Assembly: GCF_000276805.1 (NCBI RefSeq)
Contig: NZ_AKXQ01000017.1
Location: 30,593-94,592, forward strand
Source: Moritella dasanensis ArB 0140
GTDB taxonomy: Bacteria > Pseudomonadota > Gammaproteobacteria > Enterobacterales > Moritellaceae
Length of the DNA stretch: 64,000 bases
Direction of reading: 5' to 3'
Under the pieces are notes generated by a model. The model searched no databases and had not been told where the DNA came from. It worked only from the letters and a program-made list of their open reading frames with translations. The position numbers were made by a program, and so were the translations under genes. Of this stretch, positions 1-9,686 are shown piece by piece. Numbering within the stretch: position 1 is the first letter of the stretch; each line of letters opens with the position of its first letter.

Positions 1-183
1 TGGTCCTATTAATATTTGGCCAATACCCATGGCAAATAAAAATAATACTAAGGTAGATTGGATTTCACTTGAGGATACCTGGAATTCAGTTGCCATGGTT
101 GGCATTGATGGTAGGTAAATGTCGATAGCGAGGGGGCTTAACACCACCATCGCCATCAAAATAGGTAATATATTTCGGCGCAT
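1..183 (-). CDS. Bcr/CflA-type MFS drug efflux transporter, N-terminal part only
   Basis: The gene runs off the left edge. The 61 codons present encode a hydrophobic N-terminus, with a first membrane segment ending in LAIDIYLPSMPTMA and a second starting near residue 44. The LAIDIYLPxMP signature after helix 1 is characteristic of the Bcr/CflA branch of the major facilitator superfamily (proton-driven drug or sulfonamide/bicyclomycin efflux). The ATG is at 183, divergent from the LysR gene starting at 294, so the regulator may control this exporter. Substrate cannot be told from this fragment. Confidence 0.8.
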   Translation of the reverse strand, partial: MRRNILPILMAMVVLSPLAIDIYLPSMPTMATEFQVSSSEIQSTLVLFLFAMGIGQILIGP

Positions 184-293
184 TGTTATTCTCGAGTAAA
201 AAAGGCTGGTTTAATGTCGGGCAGTTTACGTAAAGCGTGTTATGAATGGAAGTGGTATAATGTCAGAAGTGAATTTCCTTTAAGGAATATCTT

Positions 294-1250
294 ATGAATT
301 TAGATAATCTCGCCAGAATAGATTTAAATCTCTTAGTCATCTTACAGATCTTGCTGGAAGAAGAGAGTGTTACCCGTGCTGCCAACCGTTTACACTTGAG
401 CCAGTCGGCATTAAGTAAAAGCCTCACTCGTTTACGCGATACTTTAGATGATCCGTTATTTCTGCGTACTGCTCATGGCCTGAAACCGACCGCGCATGCT
501 TTGCAGTTAAAAGCGCAATTGCCGACGATATTACAAGGCTTGTATCAGATCAGTTTACCGCCGAGTTTTGAGCCCGAAAAAAGTCATCGCCAGTTTTCGT
601 TTGCGATGCTGGAAAGTGCGTATGAGACTTTATTGCCTTATTACATCGGCCCTATTTTGTCGCAAGCCCCAAAGCTGAATTTAGAAATTTATGGTTGGAA
701 TGAAAAGTCATTATTAGACTTGCAGCAAGGGCAAATTGATTTTGGTATTACGGCAAGGGAGTTACATCCGACCGCAGATTTTCGCTTGAATAACCTGCCG
801 GATGGCATTGCCCATCAACGTTTATTTACCGATGACCAAGTCTGCTTAGTGCGCTGTGACCACCCGATGTTAGCCAGTATTAATGCCGGACAGTGGGATG
901 TTGAAACCTATTTGAGTATGTCGCATGTGCAGGTGCGCTGTGAAGGCAATGATTGGTGGTTACTCGATTATCAATTAGCAGAGTCAGGACAACACCGTCA
1001 TATCTGCGCCACATTACCGGATTTTTACGGCGCTGCTAGCGTCTGTGCCCACAGCGACTTAGTGCTTACCTTACCCTCGTGTTTTGTATCGCATGCGCAG
1101 AAGTTATATGACTTGGTGCAATTACCTTTGCCGATAGATTTTTCTTCTTTGGTGTATGTGCTGTTATGGCACGAACGTAACAATGATGAACCAGGGCATA
1201 AATGGGTGAGAGATATTATTTGCCAGAGTGTGGATCAAGCTCGAGACTGA
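294..1250 (+). CDS. LysR-family transcriptional regulator
   Basis: The 318-residue protein has the normal LysR length. A winged helix-turn-helix occupies about residues 8-66 (ESVTRAANRLHLSQSALSK is the recognition region, followed by FLRTAHGLKPT). The rest is a periplasmic-binding-protein-like effector domain. The ATG at 294 is preceded by AAGGAA at good spacing. It is divergent from the Bcr/CflA exporter with about 110 bases between them, the usual arrangement for a LysR protein controlling its neighbour and itself. Effector unknown. Confidence 0.85.
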   Translation: MNLDNLARIDLNLLVILQILLEEESVTRAANRLHLSQSALSKSLTRLRDTLDDPLFLRTAHGLKPTAHALQLKAQLPTILQGLYQISLPPSFEPEKSHRQFSFAMLESAYETLLPYYIGPILSQAPKLNLEIYGWNEKSLLDLQQGQIDFGITARELHPTADFRLNNLPDGIAHQRLFTDDQVCLVRCDHPMLASINAGQWDVETYLSMSHVQVRCEGNDWWLLDYQLAESGQHRHICATLPDFYGAASVCAHSDLVLTLPSCFVSHAQKLYDLVQLPLPIDFSSLVYVLLWHERNNDEPGHKWVRDIICQSVDQARD

Positions 1251-1255
1251 TTTAA

Positions 1256-1295
1256 TAATGCCGAGGCTTAATTAGCACACGGCATTATAATTTTA
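1256..1295 (+). terminator. Possible terminator after the LysR gene
   Basis: Arms TAATGCCG and CGGCATTA (1256-1263 and 1280-1287) flank a 16-base loop and are followed by a short T-rich run. It lies between two convergent genes. The long loop makes it weak. Confidence 0.45.
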
Positions 1296-1298
1296 TAC

Positions 1299-3218
1299 TT
1301 AGCTCCAAATATGCTTGAATGCAGGCATGATCTGTTGGGTTCCTTCTTCATTTAAATGGTCATCATCGGAATATAAAATGATGCCATCTTTATCACCGTA
1401 GCAGGCTTTATCGTCACAAAGGTAAGGAAGTGGATCGATGATCTTAACGCCACATTGTTCAGCCATTGTATCTTGAATTTGCCACGCCAGTTTTTGTCTT
1501 TCGTGATATTCATCTAAGCTAATTGACACTCGTTCAGTGGCATTACCTGTCATTAAGTCGCGCATTTTTTCGTTGTACACATCGCTGATTAATTCAGGCG
1601 TCGGTCTCATCACATAGACTGGATGATTATCCGTGAAGGCACAGGCAGTCTCGATCATCCCTGTCGCTAGAGACTGTCGGTAAGTGTCGTTACGCTCTGT
1701 AAATTCAGCGTTAACAAAACGTTTTGGTGCACTTGCAGGTTTTTCATTACGGCCATATAAGTTTTGTGAGGTTCGATTGATGATAATCACAGGAACTCCT
1801 GGGTATTTATCTTCTGCTTTTTTTATGGCGTAATGGATAAAATCACCACAGGCGGTATTTTTTTCGCTTAAGCCTTTTTCATATAAACCATCAATAGTGC
1901 TACAAGCGTCCATAGACCAGTCTAAAACGGATTGATTTGCTGTGGCTCTATCAATCATGCTAACAAGTGCACTAGCATGACTATCACCAATGACAATAGC
2001 GCCTAATTCACCTTTACCATAAACACATTCAGGCATTTCTGTATCCCAAGTTCCTCGACATTGCCCAGGTTTCGTTGGGTAAACAGTTCGTTCCATGAAT
2101 GTGATTAACTCTGTTGGTAAACGAGCAGTATTTTGGCTATTTTCTTTTGCTACCCCGGCTAGTATCGCGATAGTAAGCACTATCAATAATGGTTTATATT
2201 TGAAAAAGTTTTTAGCATTTAATTTGATATTGTGAAACTTGTACTGCTCGATGTAACGATAGCTTAAAAAACCAAGACCAATTGAGAGTGGTAAACCTAT
2301 ATAAATCCATTTTGTTCCGAGATCTAAATAAATGCCCAGTACTGAAATTGGCCAGTGCCATAAATAAATAGAGTAAGACCAAGTACCAATTTTTTGTAAT
2401 AATGGATTGGTGGTGATAATACTTTTCGAGTTATTTGCTTGAAGAATAAAAAATGCACCCAAAACCGGTATTAATGCAAGATATCCAGGCCACACATTAT
2501 CTTTAGAAATAAATAGATAACTGATGATGATTAAGCTAATGCCTGATATTTCTAGCCGCGTTTTGTTTTTATCTGTTAACTGTGTAAAGGGATAAAGGAA
2601 GGCGACACCGCCGAGCATCATTTCCCATGCTCTACTTGGCAGTAGGAAATAAGATAATTCAGGTGATTGATATGTTGAAAATACACCGTAGATAAAACCA
2701 ATGAAAGTACCGATAAGTACCGATTGTTTTAGCGCTTTTAAAGATATTATTTTTTTGAGTAATATCAGTAATAATGGATAAATTATATAAAATTGCCATT
2801 CCGCTGATAAAGACCAAGTATGTAATAACCAACGTTCTTTTGAGGTTGTATCGAAATAACCTGCATCACCGCCATAGAAAAAATTAGAAATGAAGATAAT
2901 ACTATTTAAAGCATCATTGGTTAATGTTGTGTAATCCCTAGGCGTTAAATAAAACCAGCCTAAAATAAGCATTACTAAACATAAAAGAGCCAAGGCTGGA
3001 ATAATACGATTGGCTCTGGATTTATAGAATTTACCGAGAGTAAAACTATCTTGTTCAAAACCATTGAAAATAATGCGGGTCATTAAAAATCCGGAAATAA
3101 CAAAAAAGATATCTACGCCAGTGAACCCACCTGGTAGTAACGCCGGATTGAAATGAAATAATACTACGGCTAAAACGGCAATAGCCCTTAACCCATTTAT
3201 ATCTGTTCTGAACTGCAC
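1299..3218 (-). CDS. OafA/YrhL-type membrane acyltransferase with C-terminal SGNH domain
   Basis: The 639-residue protein has two parts. Residues 1-355 form an acyltransferase-3 membrane domain of about ten helices, beginning with the family-typical RTDINGLRAIAVLAVVLFHF. The C-terminal part is an SGNH hydrolase-like domain with GDSH at 411-414 and the DxxH catalytic pair at 618-621. Such fused proteins O-acetylate LPS O-antigen or other surface glycans: the membrane part passes acyl groups across the inner membrane and the SGNH part transfers them. The start is a GTG at 3218 with AGAG upstream. It stands alone, so the acceptor glycan is unknown. Confidence 0.85.
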   Translation of the reverse strand: MQFRTDINGLRAIAVLAVVLFHFNPALLPGGFTGVDIFFVISGFLMTRIIFNGFEQDSFTLGKFYKSRANRIIPALALLCLVMLILGWFYLTPRDYTTLTNDALNSIIFISNFFYGGDAGYFDTTSKERWLLHTWSLSAEWQFYIIYPLLLILLKKIISLKALKQSVLIGTFIGFIYGVFSTYQSPELSYFLLPSRAWEMMLGGVAFLYPFTQLTDKNKTRLEISGISLIIISYLFISKDNVWPGYLALIPVLGAFFILQANNSKSIITTNPLLQKIGTWSYSIYLWHWPISVLGIYLDLGTKWIYIGLPLSIGLGFLSYRYIEQYKFHNIKLNAKNFFKYKPLLIVLTIAILAGVAKENSQNTARLPTELITFMERTVYPTKPGQCRGTWDTEMPECVYGKGELGAIVIGDSHASALVSMIDRATANQSVLDWSMDACSTIDGLYEKGLSEKNTACGDFIHYAIKKAEDKYPGVPVIIINRTSQNLYGRNEKPASAPKRFVNAEFTERNDTYRQSLATGMIETACAFTDNHPVYVMRPTPELISDVYNEKMRDLMTGNATERVSISLDEYHERQKLAWQIQDTMAEQCGVKIIDPLPYLCDDKACYGDKDGIILYSDDDHLNEEGTQQIMPAFKHIWS

Positions 3219-3417
3219 AATAATTACTCTGGTTAAAATTTGATGCAGTCTAGCATTAAGAAGATATTATTTCTCAAGAGTTTTATAGTGATATCGACCA
3301 CTTAAAAATACTTTTTTGACTTTTTTATACCGTTTTAACGGCTATTAAAACATAGAGCTAGAGCATTTTTTAACACGATAAATAACGAAAGTATTGGTAA
3401 TTAGGAGTGAAGTAATA

Positions 3418-3443
3418 AGACCCAAGTCGAGTGACTTGAGTCT
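3418..3443 (-). terminator. Terminator after tsdA
   Basis: On the minus strand AAGACTCAAGTC and GACTTGGGTCTT pair around a four-base loop (with one G-T pair), just past the tsdA stop codon. Confidence 0.6.
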
Positions 3444-3454
3444 TTCATTAAGGA

Positions 3455-4507
3455 TTAATCTACAGCTTCAGCTGGAAAAGCATTTTCGCCAACGACTTTA
3501 CCGTTAACTGTTTTACCATAATAACCTTGGTGGTTATGGTACTGCTCTTGGTTGGCTTTCAAGTCACCAGTAAAGCGTGGATCTTGTGGACGTTCATGGC
3601 TATTCATAAATGCGGCCACATCCCAAGCTTGTTGGTTGCTAAGCTGGATACTTTTACCCAACGGCATATTTTCATAAATGAAGAATGCTGCGGTATTAAC
3701 GCGATGCATGCCTGCACCCCAGTTAAATGAACCTTTACCCCAAAGTGGCGGGAATGATTGTACGCCGTCTTGTTTTAACCCTTGGCCGCTATCACCATGA
3801 CAAGTTGAGCAAGTTTGCTTATACACAATTTCACCACGTTCGATAGACGGTGTCTGCGCTGATTTAGCTAATTTAGGATAACCTCGGCCAGCTAACTTAT
3901 TACGCTGTTCTATTGGTAGTGCCGCCGCAATTGTTTCTGGTAATACAAATGAATCTGCTTTGCCGCCTAGTTGTACAACTGCATCACTCATCTCTGGGAT
4001 CTGCGTACTTTGCATATCGTATTTATCTAACAAGCCACCCATCGCTAACCAATATGAATAAGCGGTTAAGGCAACGAGTTCTGGTGAATCAACAGCAGGC
4101 GCAACGCCGTTCATTGAATATTTAAAACAACCTTGGATACGCTCTGCGTAAGTATTTACTTTGTCGTTCTTTTTACGATAGGCAGGGTACGCCATGAATG
4201 CGCCCCATAATGGTGCTGAATTGGCTTTCATACCCGCTTGCATATGGCAGTTGGCACAGTTTTGTTCATTACCAACGTATTGACCACGCATGGTCTGTGA
4301 ATTAACAAATAGTGAATAACCTTGTTTTACTTTATTACCAAACTCAGTATTTGGAATAGTGGCTAAATCACGAGGTACTAAGTACTCAGTACTGGCTGCT
4401 TTTGCATGCGCAGGTAATTCGGTTTGGCGGTCGGGTAAATTTGTTTCTGCGCTGGCAAACGTCGAGAACAATAAACTTGCGCCGAGGATAAGAGATAATG
4501 TTTTCAT
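3455..4507 (-). CDS. tsdA: Thiosulfate dehydrogenase / tetrathionate reductase, di-haem cytochrome c (TsdA)
   Basis: A periplasmic di-haem cytochrome c of 350 residues with a Sec signal peptide (cleavage near 20). Haem sites are CANCH (84-88) and CSTCH (233-237). The segment ERIQGCFKYSMNG places Cys127 where TsdA enzymes carry the unusual cysteine ligand of the catalytic haem, separating it from ordinary cytochrome c domains. TsdA interconverts thiosulfate and tetrathionate; some members work mainly in the reductive direction, and direction cannot be read from sequence. It lies 9 bases downstream of a c4-type cytochrome gene and beside the ttr genes, so the sulfur role is well supported by context. 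Confidence 0.87.
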   Translation of the reverse strand: MKTLSLILGASLLFSTFASAETNLPDRQTELPAHAKAASTEYLVPRDLATIPNTEFGNKVKQGYSLFVNSQTMRGQYVGNEQNCANCHMQAGMKANSAPLWGAFMAYPAYRKKNDKVNTYAERIQGCFKYSMNGVAPAVDSPELVALTAYSYWLAMGGLLDKYDMQSTQIPEMSDAVVQLGGKADSFVLPETIAAALPIEQRNKLAGRGYPKLAKSAQTPSIERGEIVYKQTCSTCHGDSGQGLKQDGVQSFPPLWGKGSFNWGAGMHRVNTAAFFIYENMPLGKSIQLSNQQAWDVAAFMNSHERPQDPRFTGDLKANQEQYHNHQGYYGKTVNGKVVGENAFPAEAVD

Positions 4508-4516
4508 TAGATGACC

Positions 4517-5134
4517 TTATTTTATCGCTGCAAAGTATTGCGCAAGATGTTGGATTTCAGAGGCTGTTAATTGCTGCGCTATGGTTGCCATTACATTGTT
4601 TTTATCGCCGGTGCGCTTTTTGTTTTGCCATGCCGTTAATTGGTTACTGATATAATCGGCATGTTGGCTGGCTAGACGAGGAAAATGGGCAACGCCTAAA
4701 CCGCTAGGGCCATGACATGTTGCGCAGGCCGGAATGTTACGAGTCCAGTCACCTTGGTAAACCAGCTTTCTCGCGGGGTCGGTAATAATCACATTATCAC
4801 CACGTTTTTCAATATTACTGATAGTCGGTGCTGGTAAAGAAGCAAAGAATGCCGCCACTTGCTGTACAGACTCTGGTGTTGCTAAGGTCATGACCATCGA
4901 CGTCATCGATGGATTTTTACGATTACCATTTTTGAAGTGATTAATTTGTTCGACTAAATAATCTTTATCCATACCAGCTAACATCGGCGCTAGATTTGGC
5001 GTACCTAAACCTGCCGTGCCATGACAACTTTCACATACCATCGCCGCAGGTGGTGTGGCGGAAAATGCGGGCGCTTGCACTAACAGCAAAGCGCTCAGTC
5101 CAATGATGCTGCGGAATATATTCTTCATGGGCAT
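4517..5134 (-). CDS. tsdB: Di-haem cytochrome c4-type electron carrier (TsdB-like)
   Basis: A 205-residue exported protein (signal peptide to about residue 25) made of two similar cytochrome c domains with CESCH (34-38) and CATCH (137-141), as in cytochrome c4. In bacteria that carry tsdA next to such a gene, the di-haem partner (TsdB) shuttles electrons to or from TsdA; adjacency supports that role here. The first ATG is chosen because GGAG lies seven bases before it. It is probably co-transcribed with tsdA. An alternative is a general c4 donor to terminal oxidases. Confidence 0.75.
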   Translation of the reverse strand: MPMKNIFRSIIGLSALLLVQAPAFSATPPAAMVCESCHGTAGLGTPNLAPMLAGMDKDYLVEQINHFKNGNRKNPSMTSMVMTLATPESVQQVAAFFASLPAPTISNIEKRGDNVIITDPARKLVYQGDWTRNIPACATCHGPSGLGVAHFPRLASQHADYISNQLTAWQNKKRTGDKNNVMATIAQQLTASEIQHLAQYFAAIK

Positions 5135-5289
5135 GGTATGTCTCCAGGTTAGTCGGTAATTGTAGGGTCGGTCTAATTATAGTAATTCTCTCGCTGTAAG
5201 TAGGGTCCTTATAGGCAAGGTCATATTACGAGCATAGTTACTAGCATAATGACGGGCATAGTCTGGCGGTTTGTGAAAGAGAAAGATAT

Positions 5290-5303
5290 TGTGGTTATCC
5301 ACA
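5290..5303. promoter_or_regulatory. Palindromic operator candidate upstream of tsdBA (putative TtrR site)
   Basis: TGTGGTTATCCACA is a TGTGG-N4-CCACA palindrome 156 bases upstream of tsdB. With flanks, TATTGTGGTTATCCACATA matches the segment at 10517-10535 before ttrB in 18 of 19 positions. The repetition before the two sulfur operons is seen directly; binding by TtrR is inferred. Confidence 0.5.
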
Positions 5304-5354
5304 TAAATTAAGGGGTATATAGGTTCGGCTTTCGATGTGGATCAGCGTTGTGAT

Positions 5355-5391
5355 TAAAAAAGCCCACAGGTACTGTTGTACATGCGGGCTT
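5355..5391 (-). terminator. Terminator of the ttrBCA operon
   Basis: On the minus strand AAGCCCGCATGTAC pairs with GTACCTGTGGGCTT (two mismatches) and is followed by six T. It sits 40 bases past the ttrA stop codon and separates ttrBCA from tsdBA, so the two operons need their own promoters. Confidence 0.8.
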
Positions 5392-5431
5392 GTTAATTAA
5401 TGACTGGGCTCTGACTTAATTAATGAGTTAA

Positions 5432-8400
5432 CTAGCCTAAACTAATTTTAGCGGGCAGTGCTTGTCTTGCTGCAGCGCCAACCACCCAATCTAACAGTAC
5501 CCCTTTACCTTCTCGGGTAGGGTCGATTAAACCGATATCGTTAATATTCACCCCATCATTGGATTTCATTTTAACTGGCTGTTGTGTATCGCCAATCCAA
5601 TGGGCACGTTCACCGAGTTCTTTATGACCAAAGCCATGTTCAAACCCAAGTGTGCCTTGTTTAACACCATCAACAATTAACGCCATCGCTTTAGTGGCAC
5701 TGGTTGGTGTGGTGATTGTAAACATAGCGCCAGTTGTTAAGCCAATTTTAGCCGCGTCAGTCGGATGGATATAAACTGGGTTAACACCTTTAATGGAATT
5801 TAACCGTGGTGACAGGTTTGATACTGCACTGTGAATATTCGATTTAAAGTTGGTTAAGGTAAATGGCCATTCCGTCGTTGGATACTTTTCTGCTAATGGT
5901 GTGCCATCTGCTAATTTTTGTGGATGCCAAGTAGGACAACCAGAATAATATTCACCCGTCATGGTATTACGCGATGTACCGAGTTTTTCATTCCAGATCG
6001 CTAATGGTTTCTGCCATTTGTATTTCATTTCTTCGCCTTTATAGGCTTCTGTCGCATTTTCAAAGCGACCGCCACGGGCAAAAATAAACGCGACCTTACC
6101 GAGTTCTTCCGGTGTTAACACTCGTTGCATCGCTGGCAATAGACGTTCGAGCCCCGACAATACCATATCTTCGCTGCTTGCTGCCGGAACGCCATTGGCA
6201 ACATAGGCTAAATTGGCTGCAGCGCGTAAGTAAAAATCTTCCGCATTGTGAATGCCGTGCCAGTTACCTTGGCTATCACTAATCGCATTATCACCAAAAC
6301 CGCCTAACTGCATTTTCTTGGCGATATCAATTAAGAAGTTTTCTAAATTGATACTACGACCGTCAGCCGTTTTTTCTGTTAATGCATTCACAATCGGCCA
6401 GCGTGCTGTGACTGTTTTAGTCGGTACGCCATGCCAAGGAGTCACCATGCCCCAACTTTCATAAGTCACTGTGTCAGGGACTATGTAGTCGGATAATGCC
6501 GTTGTTTCATTAATGAAAGCATCAACAGACACGATCAGTGGTAGCTGTTTTGGATCTTTTAATTTATCACCCAATAAGTTAGCTAACCCAGGTACGCCAT
6601 ACATAGGGTTCGCCATGTGGTTGATCCAGGCTTTGGCACGATACGGATAACCATCTACTGCAGCCGAGAGATGTTCTGTTAATAACGGCGCAGAAATCGG
6701 ATACCAAGGTGATCGTGTTGGATATGGCGATTCACCTGCGGCGATACGACGTTTATATTCGCTGGTTTTTTGGTACGGGAATTTACTGCGAGATAAAAAG
6801 ATCCCTTTTGGTTTTACTTTATTTTTAAACTTGGTGAAATCGTAACGTGGTCCGTTACCTGATGTTGGATAACCACCAGACTTAGCCATGACACCGCCTT
6901 TCAAGTTGATGTTACCAATTAGCGCGTTGAGCATTAGGATTGTATAGGCATTGTAGAAACCGTTACTGTGCATGTTGCCGCCATGGCTATCGACGACGGC
7001 TTTAGTACCATGACTGGTAAAGCGTTTCGCTAGCGCGGTGATCGTCGCTACTGGAATGTCACATTGCGCACTGTAGAACTCAAGATCGTGGGCAAATGCC
7101 GATTCTTTTAAATGCTGTAGTGATGATTTAACTTGTACATCACCTTGCTTGGTCGTGACGACTTGATCAATGAATAATCGCGCGGGTTGATCTTGTGTGT
7201 GCACAGAAAGATCACCACTTTGTGCATCGACGATCACATACGGATCGGATTCTGATAATGCCGTGCCAGTAAACCCAAGATCTACTTCTGAAGCGCGAAG
7301 GAAATAACCGTAGCGCGGATGATCCTTATCACTTATTACCAAATGCGTGGCGTTACACCAATGGGCAGTACCCGCGGTTTTCATCGCATTGGGACCTGGT
7401 TGTGTTAAGAAAGCTGTATTAAACTTATCATTGGCTAATATCCACTGGATCATGCCGAGCACTAATGCTGAATCACTGCCAGGTTTGATCGGTAGCCAGT
7501 TGTTATTGTCACCTGCAGCTAAGCTCGATGATGCTGGTAGCGCTGGAGAAACGACGGTATAGCTAAAGTTGCCTTTGGTACGGGCTGTGGCTAATTGACG
7601 TGCTTGGCGTTTAAATGGATTACCCGCTTGAGCTGGCGACATACCTATGTATAACGCAAATTCACAGTTTTCTAGGTCTGGCTTAACGTGGGCGAATTTA
7701 TTTAGATCATTCATTAATGCGCCAGAGCCTGCACGGAAACTATAACCACAGTACGAACCATGATGGCCAAAGTTACGCGTGCCATAACTGTTAAAAGCGA
7801 AACGTTTAAACAGATCGTCACGGCCTTCATTACCGGCATTGGTCATTAATAATTGGTTGGCTTTCGGGCCATATTCTGGATTTAGCGGATCGAGTGGGGT
7901 TTTCACATCGCGGATCACACGTAAGCCGTCAACATGACCTTCACCAAATAGATCGCCACCTTCAACCACTTCTTCTAACAGTTGTTCGTAGCTGATCGGG
8001 ATCCACTTACCTTCACCACGATTACCAACACGTTTTAGTGGTTGGGTGATCCGATACGGACTTTTACGGATTTCCATCATACCGTTACCACGGGCACAGG
8101 CCGTTGAACGACCTGCTAATCCAGCTTCACCAGCCATGGCAATATAGGCATCTTTGACTGGGGTATTAAAAGGGATCTGGTGTTCATTTGATAATGGATG
8201 ATACGGGTTACCAGAAATACGTAATATCTCGTCACTGGCGTTATCTACACGTACACGTAAACCACACAGCGTCCAGCAACCGAAACACATTGACGGTGCC
8301 ACACGCTGCGCTGGGTTATTGATCAGCTTACCGTTTTCAGTCACCTTATATTCTGGTGTTAATGAATTACCGTGATGCGGGTGTTTGGTTTTTTTACCGG

Positions 8401-8521
8401 CAGTACCATCGATAATGCCATGTACCGCATGCGATGTGGTGGTTGCATAACCTGCTGCAAAAGCGCCAACACCACCTACAGCAAGACCTGATTTAAGAAA
8501 TTGACGACGTTTGTTATCCAT
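5432..8521 (-). CDS. ttrA: Tetrathionate reductase catalytic subunit A (molybdopterin)
   Basis: A 1029-residue molybdopterin oxidoreductase. It begins with a twin-arginine signal (RRQFLKSG, residues 5-12) for folded export to the periplasm. Cysteines 79, 82, 86 and 142 fit the N-terminal [4Fe-4S] site; Cys258 in HGSYCGYSFRAG is the likely molybdenum ligand. The C-terminal molybdopterin-dinucleotide-binding domain starts about residue 895. Order ttrB-ttrC-ttrA with divergent ttrSR matches the Salmonella tetrathionate locus and separates it from arsenate or polysulfide reductases of the same superfamily. It reduces tetrathionate to thiosulfate as an anaerobic electron acceptor. Confidence 0.93.
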   Translation of the reverse strand: MDNKRRQFLKSGLAVGGVGAFAAGYATTTSHAVHGIIDGTAGKKTKHPHHGNSLTPEYKVTENGKLINNPAQRVAPSMCFGCWTLCGLRVRVDNASDEILRISGNPYHPLSNEHQIPFNTPVKDAYIAMAGEAGLAGRSTACARGNGMMEIRKSPYRITQPLKRVGNRGEGKWIPISYEQLLEEVVEGGDLFGEGHVDGLRVIRDVKTPLDPLNPEYGPKANQLLMTNAGNEGRDDLFKRFAFNSYGTRNFGHHGSYCGYSFRAGSGALMNDLNKFAHVKPDLENCEFALYIGMSPAQAGNPFKRQARQLATARTKGNFSYTVVSPALPASSSLAAGDNNNWLPIKPGSDSALVLGMIQWILANDKFNTAFLTQPGPNAMKTAGTAHWCNATHLVISDKDHPRYGYFLRASEVDLGFTGTALSESDPYVIVDAQSGDLSVHTQDQPARLFIDQVVTTKQGDVQVKSSLQHLKESAFAHDLEFYSAQCDIPVATITALAKRFTSHGTKAVVDSHGGNMHSNGFYNAYTILMLNALIGNINLKGGVMAKSGGYPTSGNGPRYDFTKFKNKVKPKGIFLSRSKFPYQKTSEYKRRIAAGESPYPTRSPWYPISAPLLTEHLSAAVDGYPYRAKAWINHMANPMYGVPGLANLLGDKLKDPKQLPLIVSVDAFINETTALSDYIVPDTVTYESWGMVTPWHGVPTKTVTARWPIVNALTEKTADGRSINLENFLIDIAKKMQLGGFGDNAISDSQGNWHGIHNAEDFYLRAAANLAYVANGVPAASSEDMVLSGLERLLPAMQRVLTPEELGKVAFIFARGGRFENATEAYKGEEMKYKWQKPLAIWNEKLGTSRNTMTGEYYSGCPTWHPQKLADGTPLAEKYPTTEWPFTLTNFKSNIHSAVSNLSPRLNSIKGVNPVYIHPTDAAKIGLTTGAMFTITTPTSATKAMALIVDGVKQGTLGFEHGFGHKELGERAHWIGDTQQPVKMKSNDGVNINDIGLIDPTREGKGVLLDWVVGAAARQALPAKISLG

Positions 8522-8531
8522 AATGAAGTCC

Positions 8532-9686
8532 TTACTGTGTGTGTTGTGTTTTGAGAGGTTGTGAGACGGTGCTGTTTTTTACTGACTTTACTCGTTTAAC
8601 TGACTTTACTGATTTTTCTTGTATCGCGACGATCTCTGAAGCCGCTAATGCTAAGGCTAACCACAAACCAGCCATACCAAGAATACCGAGTAGCCCTGCA
8701 GAGCCCATCGGCAATTCATACGGATACGGTCCTTGGTCAAATTTAGCGATGGTTTGTACATCCATGATGGTGACCCAACGTAGATACCAACAACAAATCA
8801 AGCTGATCGCACTCATGATTAATAATTGCGGACGGTTATACAGCGCTATTTTAGAGGCTAGCAATGCAATGCCCATACAGGCCAAGAAACTGACCGCCAA
8901 GCTACCCAAACGTACTAACCATGCATCGCTTTCATATAACGAAAATGAAGCATTATTGGATGCCCAGATTGGCAATAAAACAGCGGCTAAGATGGCACTG
9001 ACTAACAGTGCTCGTTTTATTAATCCTTGATCACTTTGGGTAAAGGCATTCGCTTTTGCAGGAATAGGGAATAGCGCTAACAGTAATAACGCAAAACCGA
9101 TGGCCCCGATAAAGGCAGTCACAAACCACAGTAATGGTGCTGCAGGTTGATGCCATAACGGGCGGCTTTGTACTACGTAGATTTCCGCACCTGTGTACAG
9201 TGCGATAGTTAAACCGGATAAACAGGTTAATACCGTGACTGTGATCATTTGGGTGCTAGTGGTCTGCCAATCACCTAGGCTAAATAGGGATATTTTTTTC
9301 GCGATAGCATTGTCACTGTGTTTGAGTTTGGCTATATCATCACGTAAATATAACCAAGCCGTTAATATCGCTAATGCTGAAAATAGCGGTAAAAATAGTG
9401 AGCCTAATGACATCCATGACCAAGGTGTCATGTTGCTATAAAAGTGCAATGCTCGACCCGGTTGGTGTAAGTCACCGGTTAATGCCAGTGGGCCAACAAC
9501 GGCGCCAATCGACATGGTCAATACTAATGCCGAGCGTAAGTAATGGCTGGTATGTGCACGGAATATATAGCTTAATAAAAACAATATTGCTGCCGCATAC
9601 GCAGAGCCAATATAGAAAAAGTATTGTACTGCCCACGGGAGCCAAGCAATAGCTTGTGGTTGGACTAAAATTTCGGTGATGTTCAT
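8532..9686 (-). CDS. ttrC: Tetrathionate reductase membrane subunit C (NrfD/PsrC family)
   Basis: A 384-residue integral membrane protein with about nine hydrophobic helices. It is the quinol-oxidising anchor that passes electrons to TtrB and on to TtrA. Its start overlaps the ttrB stop by four bases (ATGA), showing translational coupling, and ttrA follows after 10 bases. Its C-terminal tail is oddly basic and repetitive (KSVKSVKRVKSVK, about residues 360-372), encoded by short direct repeats at 8578-8615. Confidence 0.9.
   Translation of the reverse strand: MNITEILVQPQAIAWLPWAVQYFFYIGSAYAAAILFLLSYIFRAHTSHYLRSALVLTMSIGAVVGPLALTGDLHQPGRALHFYSNMTPWSWMSLGSLFLPLFSALAILTAWLYLRDDIAKLKHSDNAIAKKISLFSLGDWQTTSTQMITVTVLTCLSGLTIALYTGAEIYVVQSRPLWHQPAAPLLWFVTAFIGAIGFALLLLALFPIPAKANAFTQSDQGLIKRALLVSAILAAVLLPIWASNNASFSLYESDAWLVRLGSLAVSFLACMGIALLASKIALYNRPQLLIMSAISLICCWYLRWVTIMDVQTIAKFDQGPYPYELPMGSAGLLGILGMAGLWLALALAASEIVAIQEKSVKSVKRVKSVKNSTVSQPLKTQHTQ

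Noticed and set aside
5294..5302. TTATCCACA, a perfect DnaA-box 9-mer
   Set aside because: It is part of the palindrome shared with the ttrB site (where the sequence is TTTTCCACA), so the regulator-site reading explains it better; no cluster of DnaA boxes is near.
8539..9030. 163-codon open frame opposite ttrC
   Set aside because: It lies wholly antisense to a clear ttrC gene with no ribosome site; a shadow frame.
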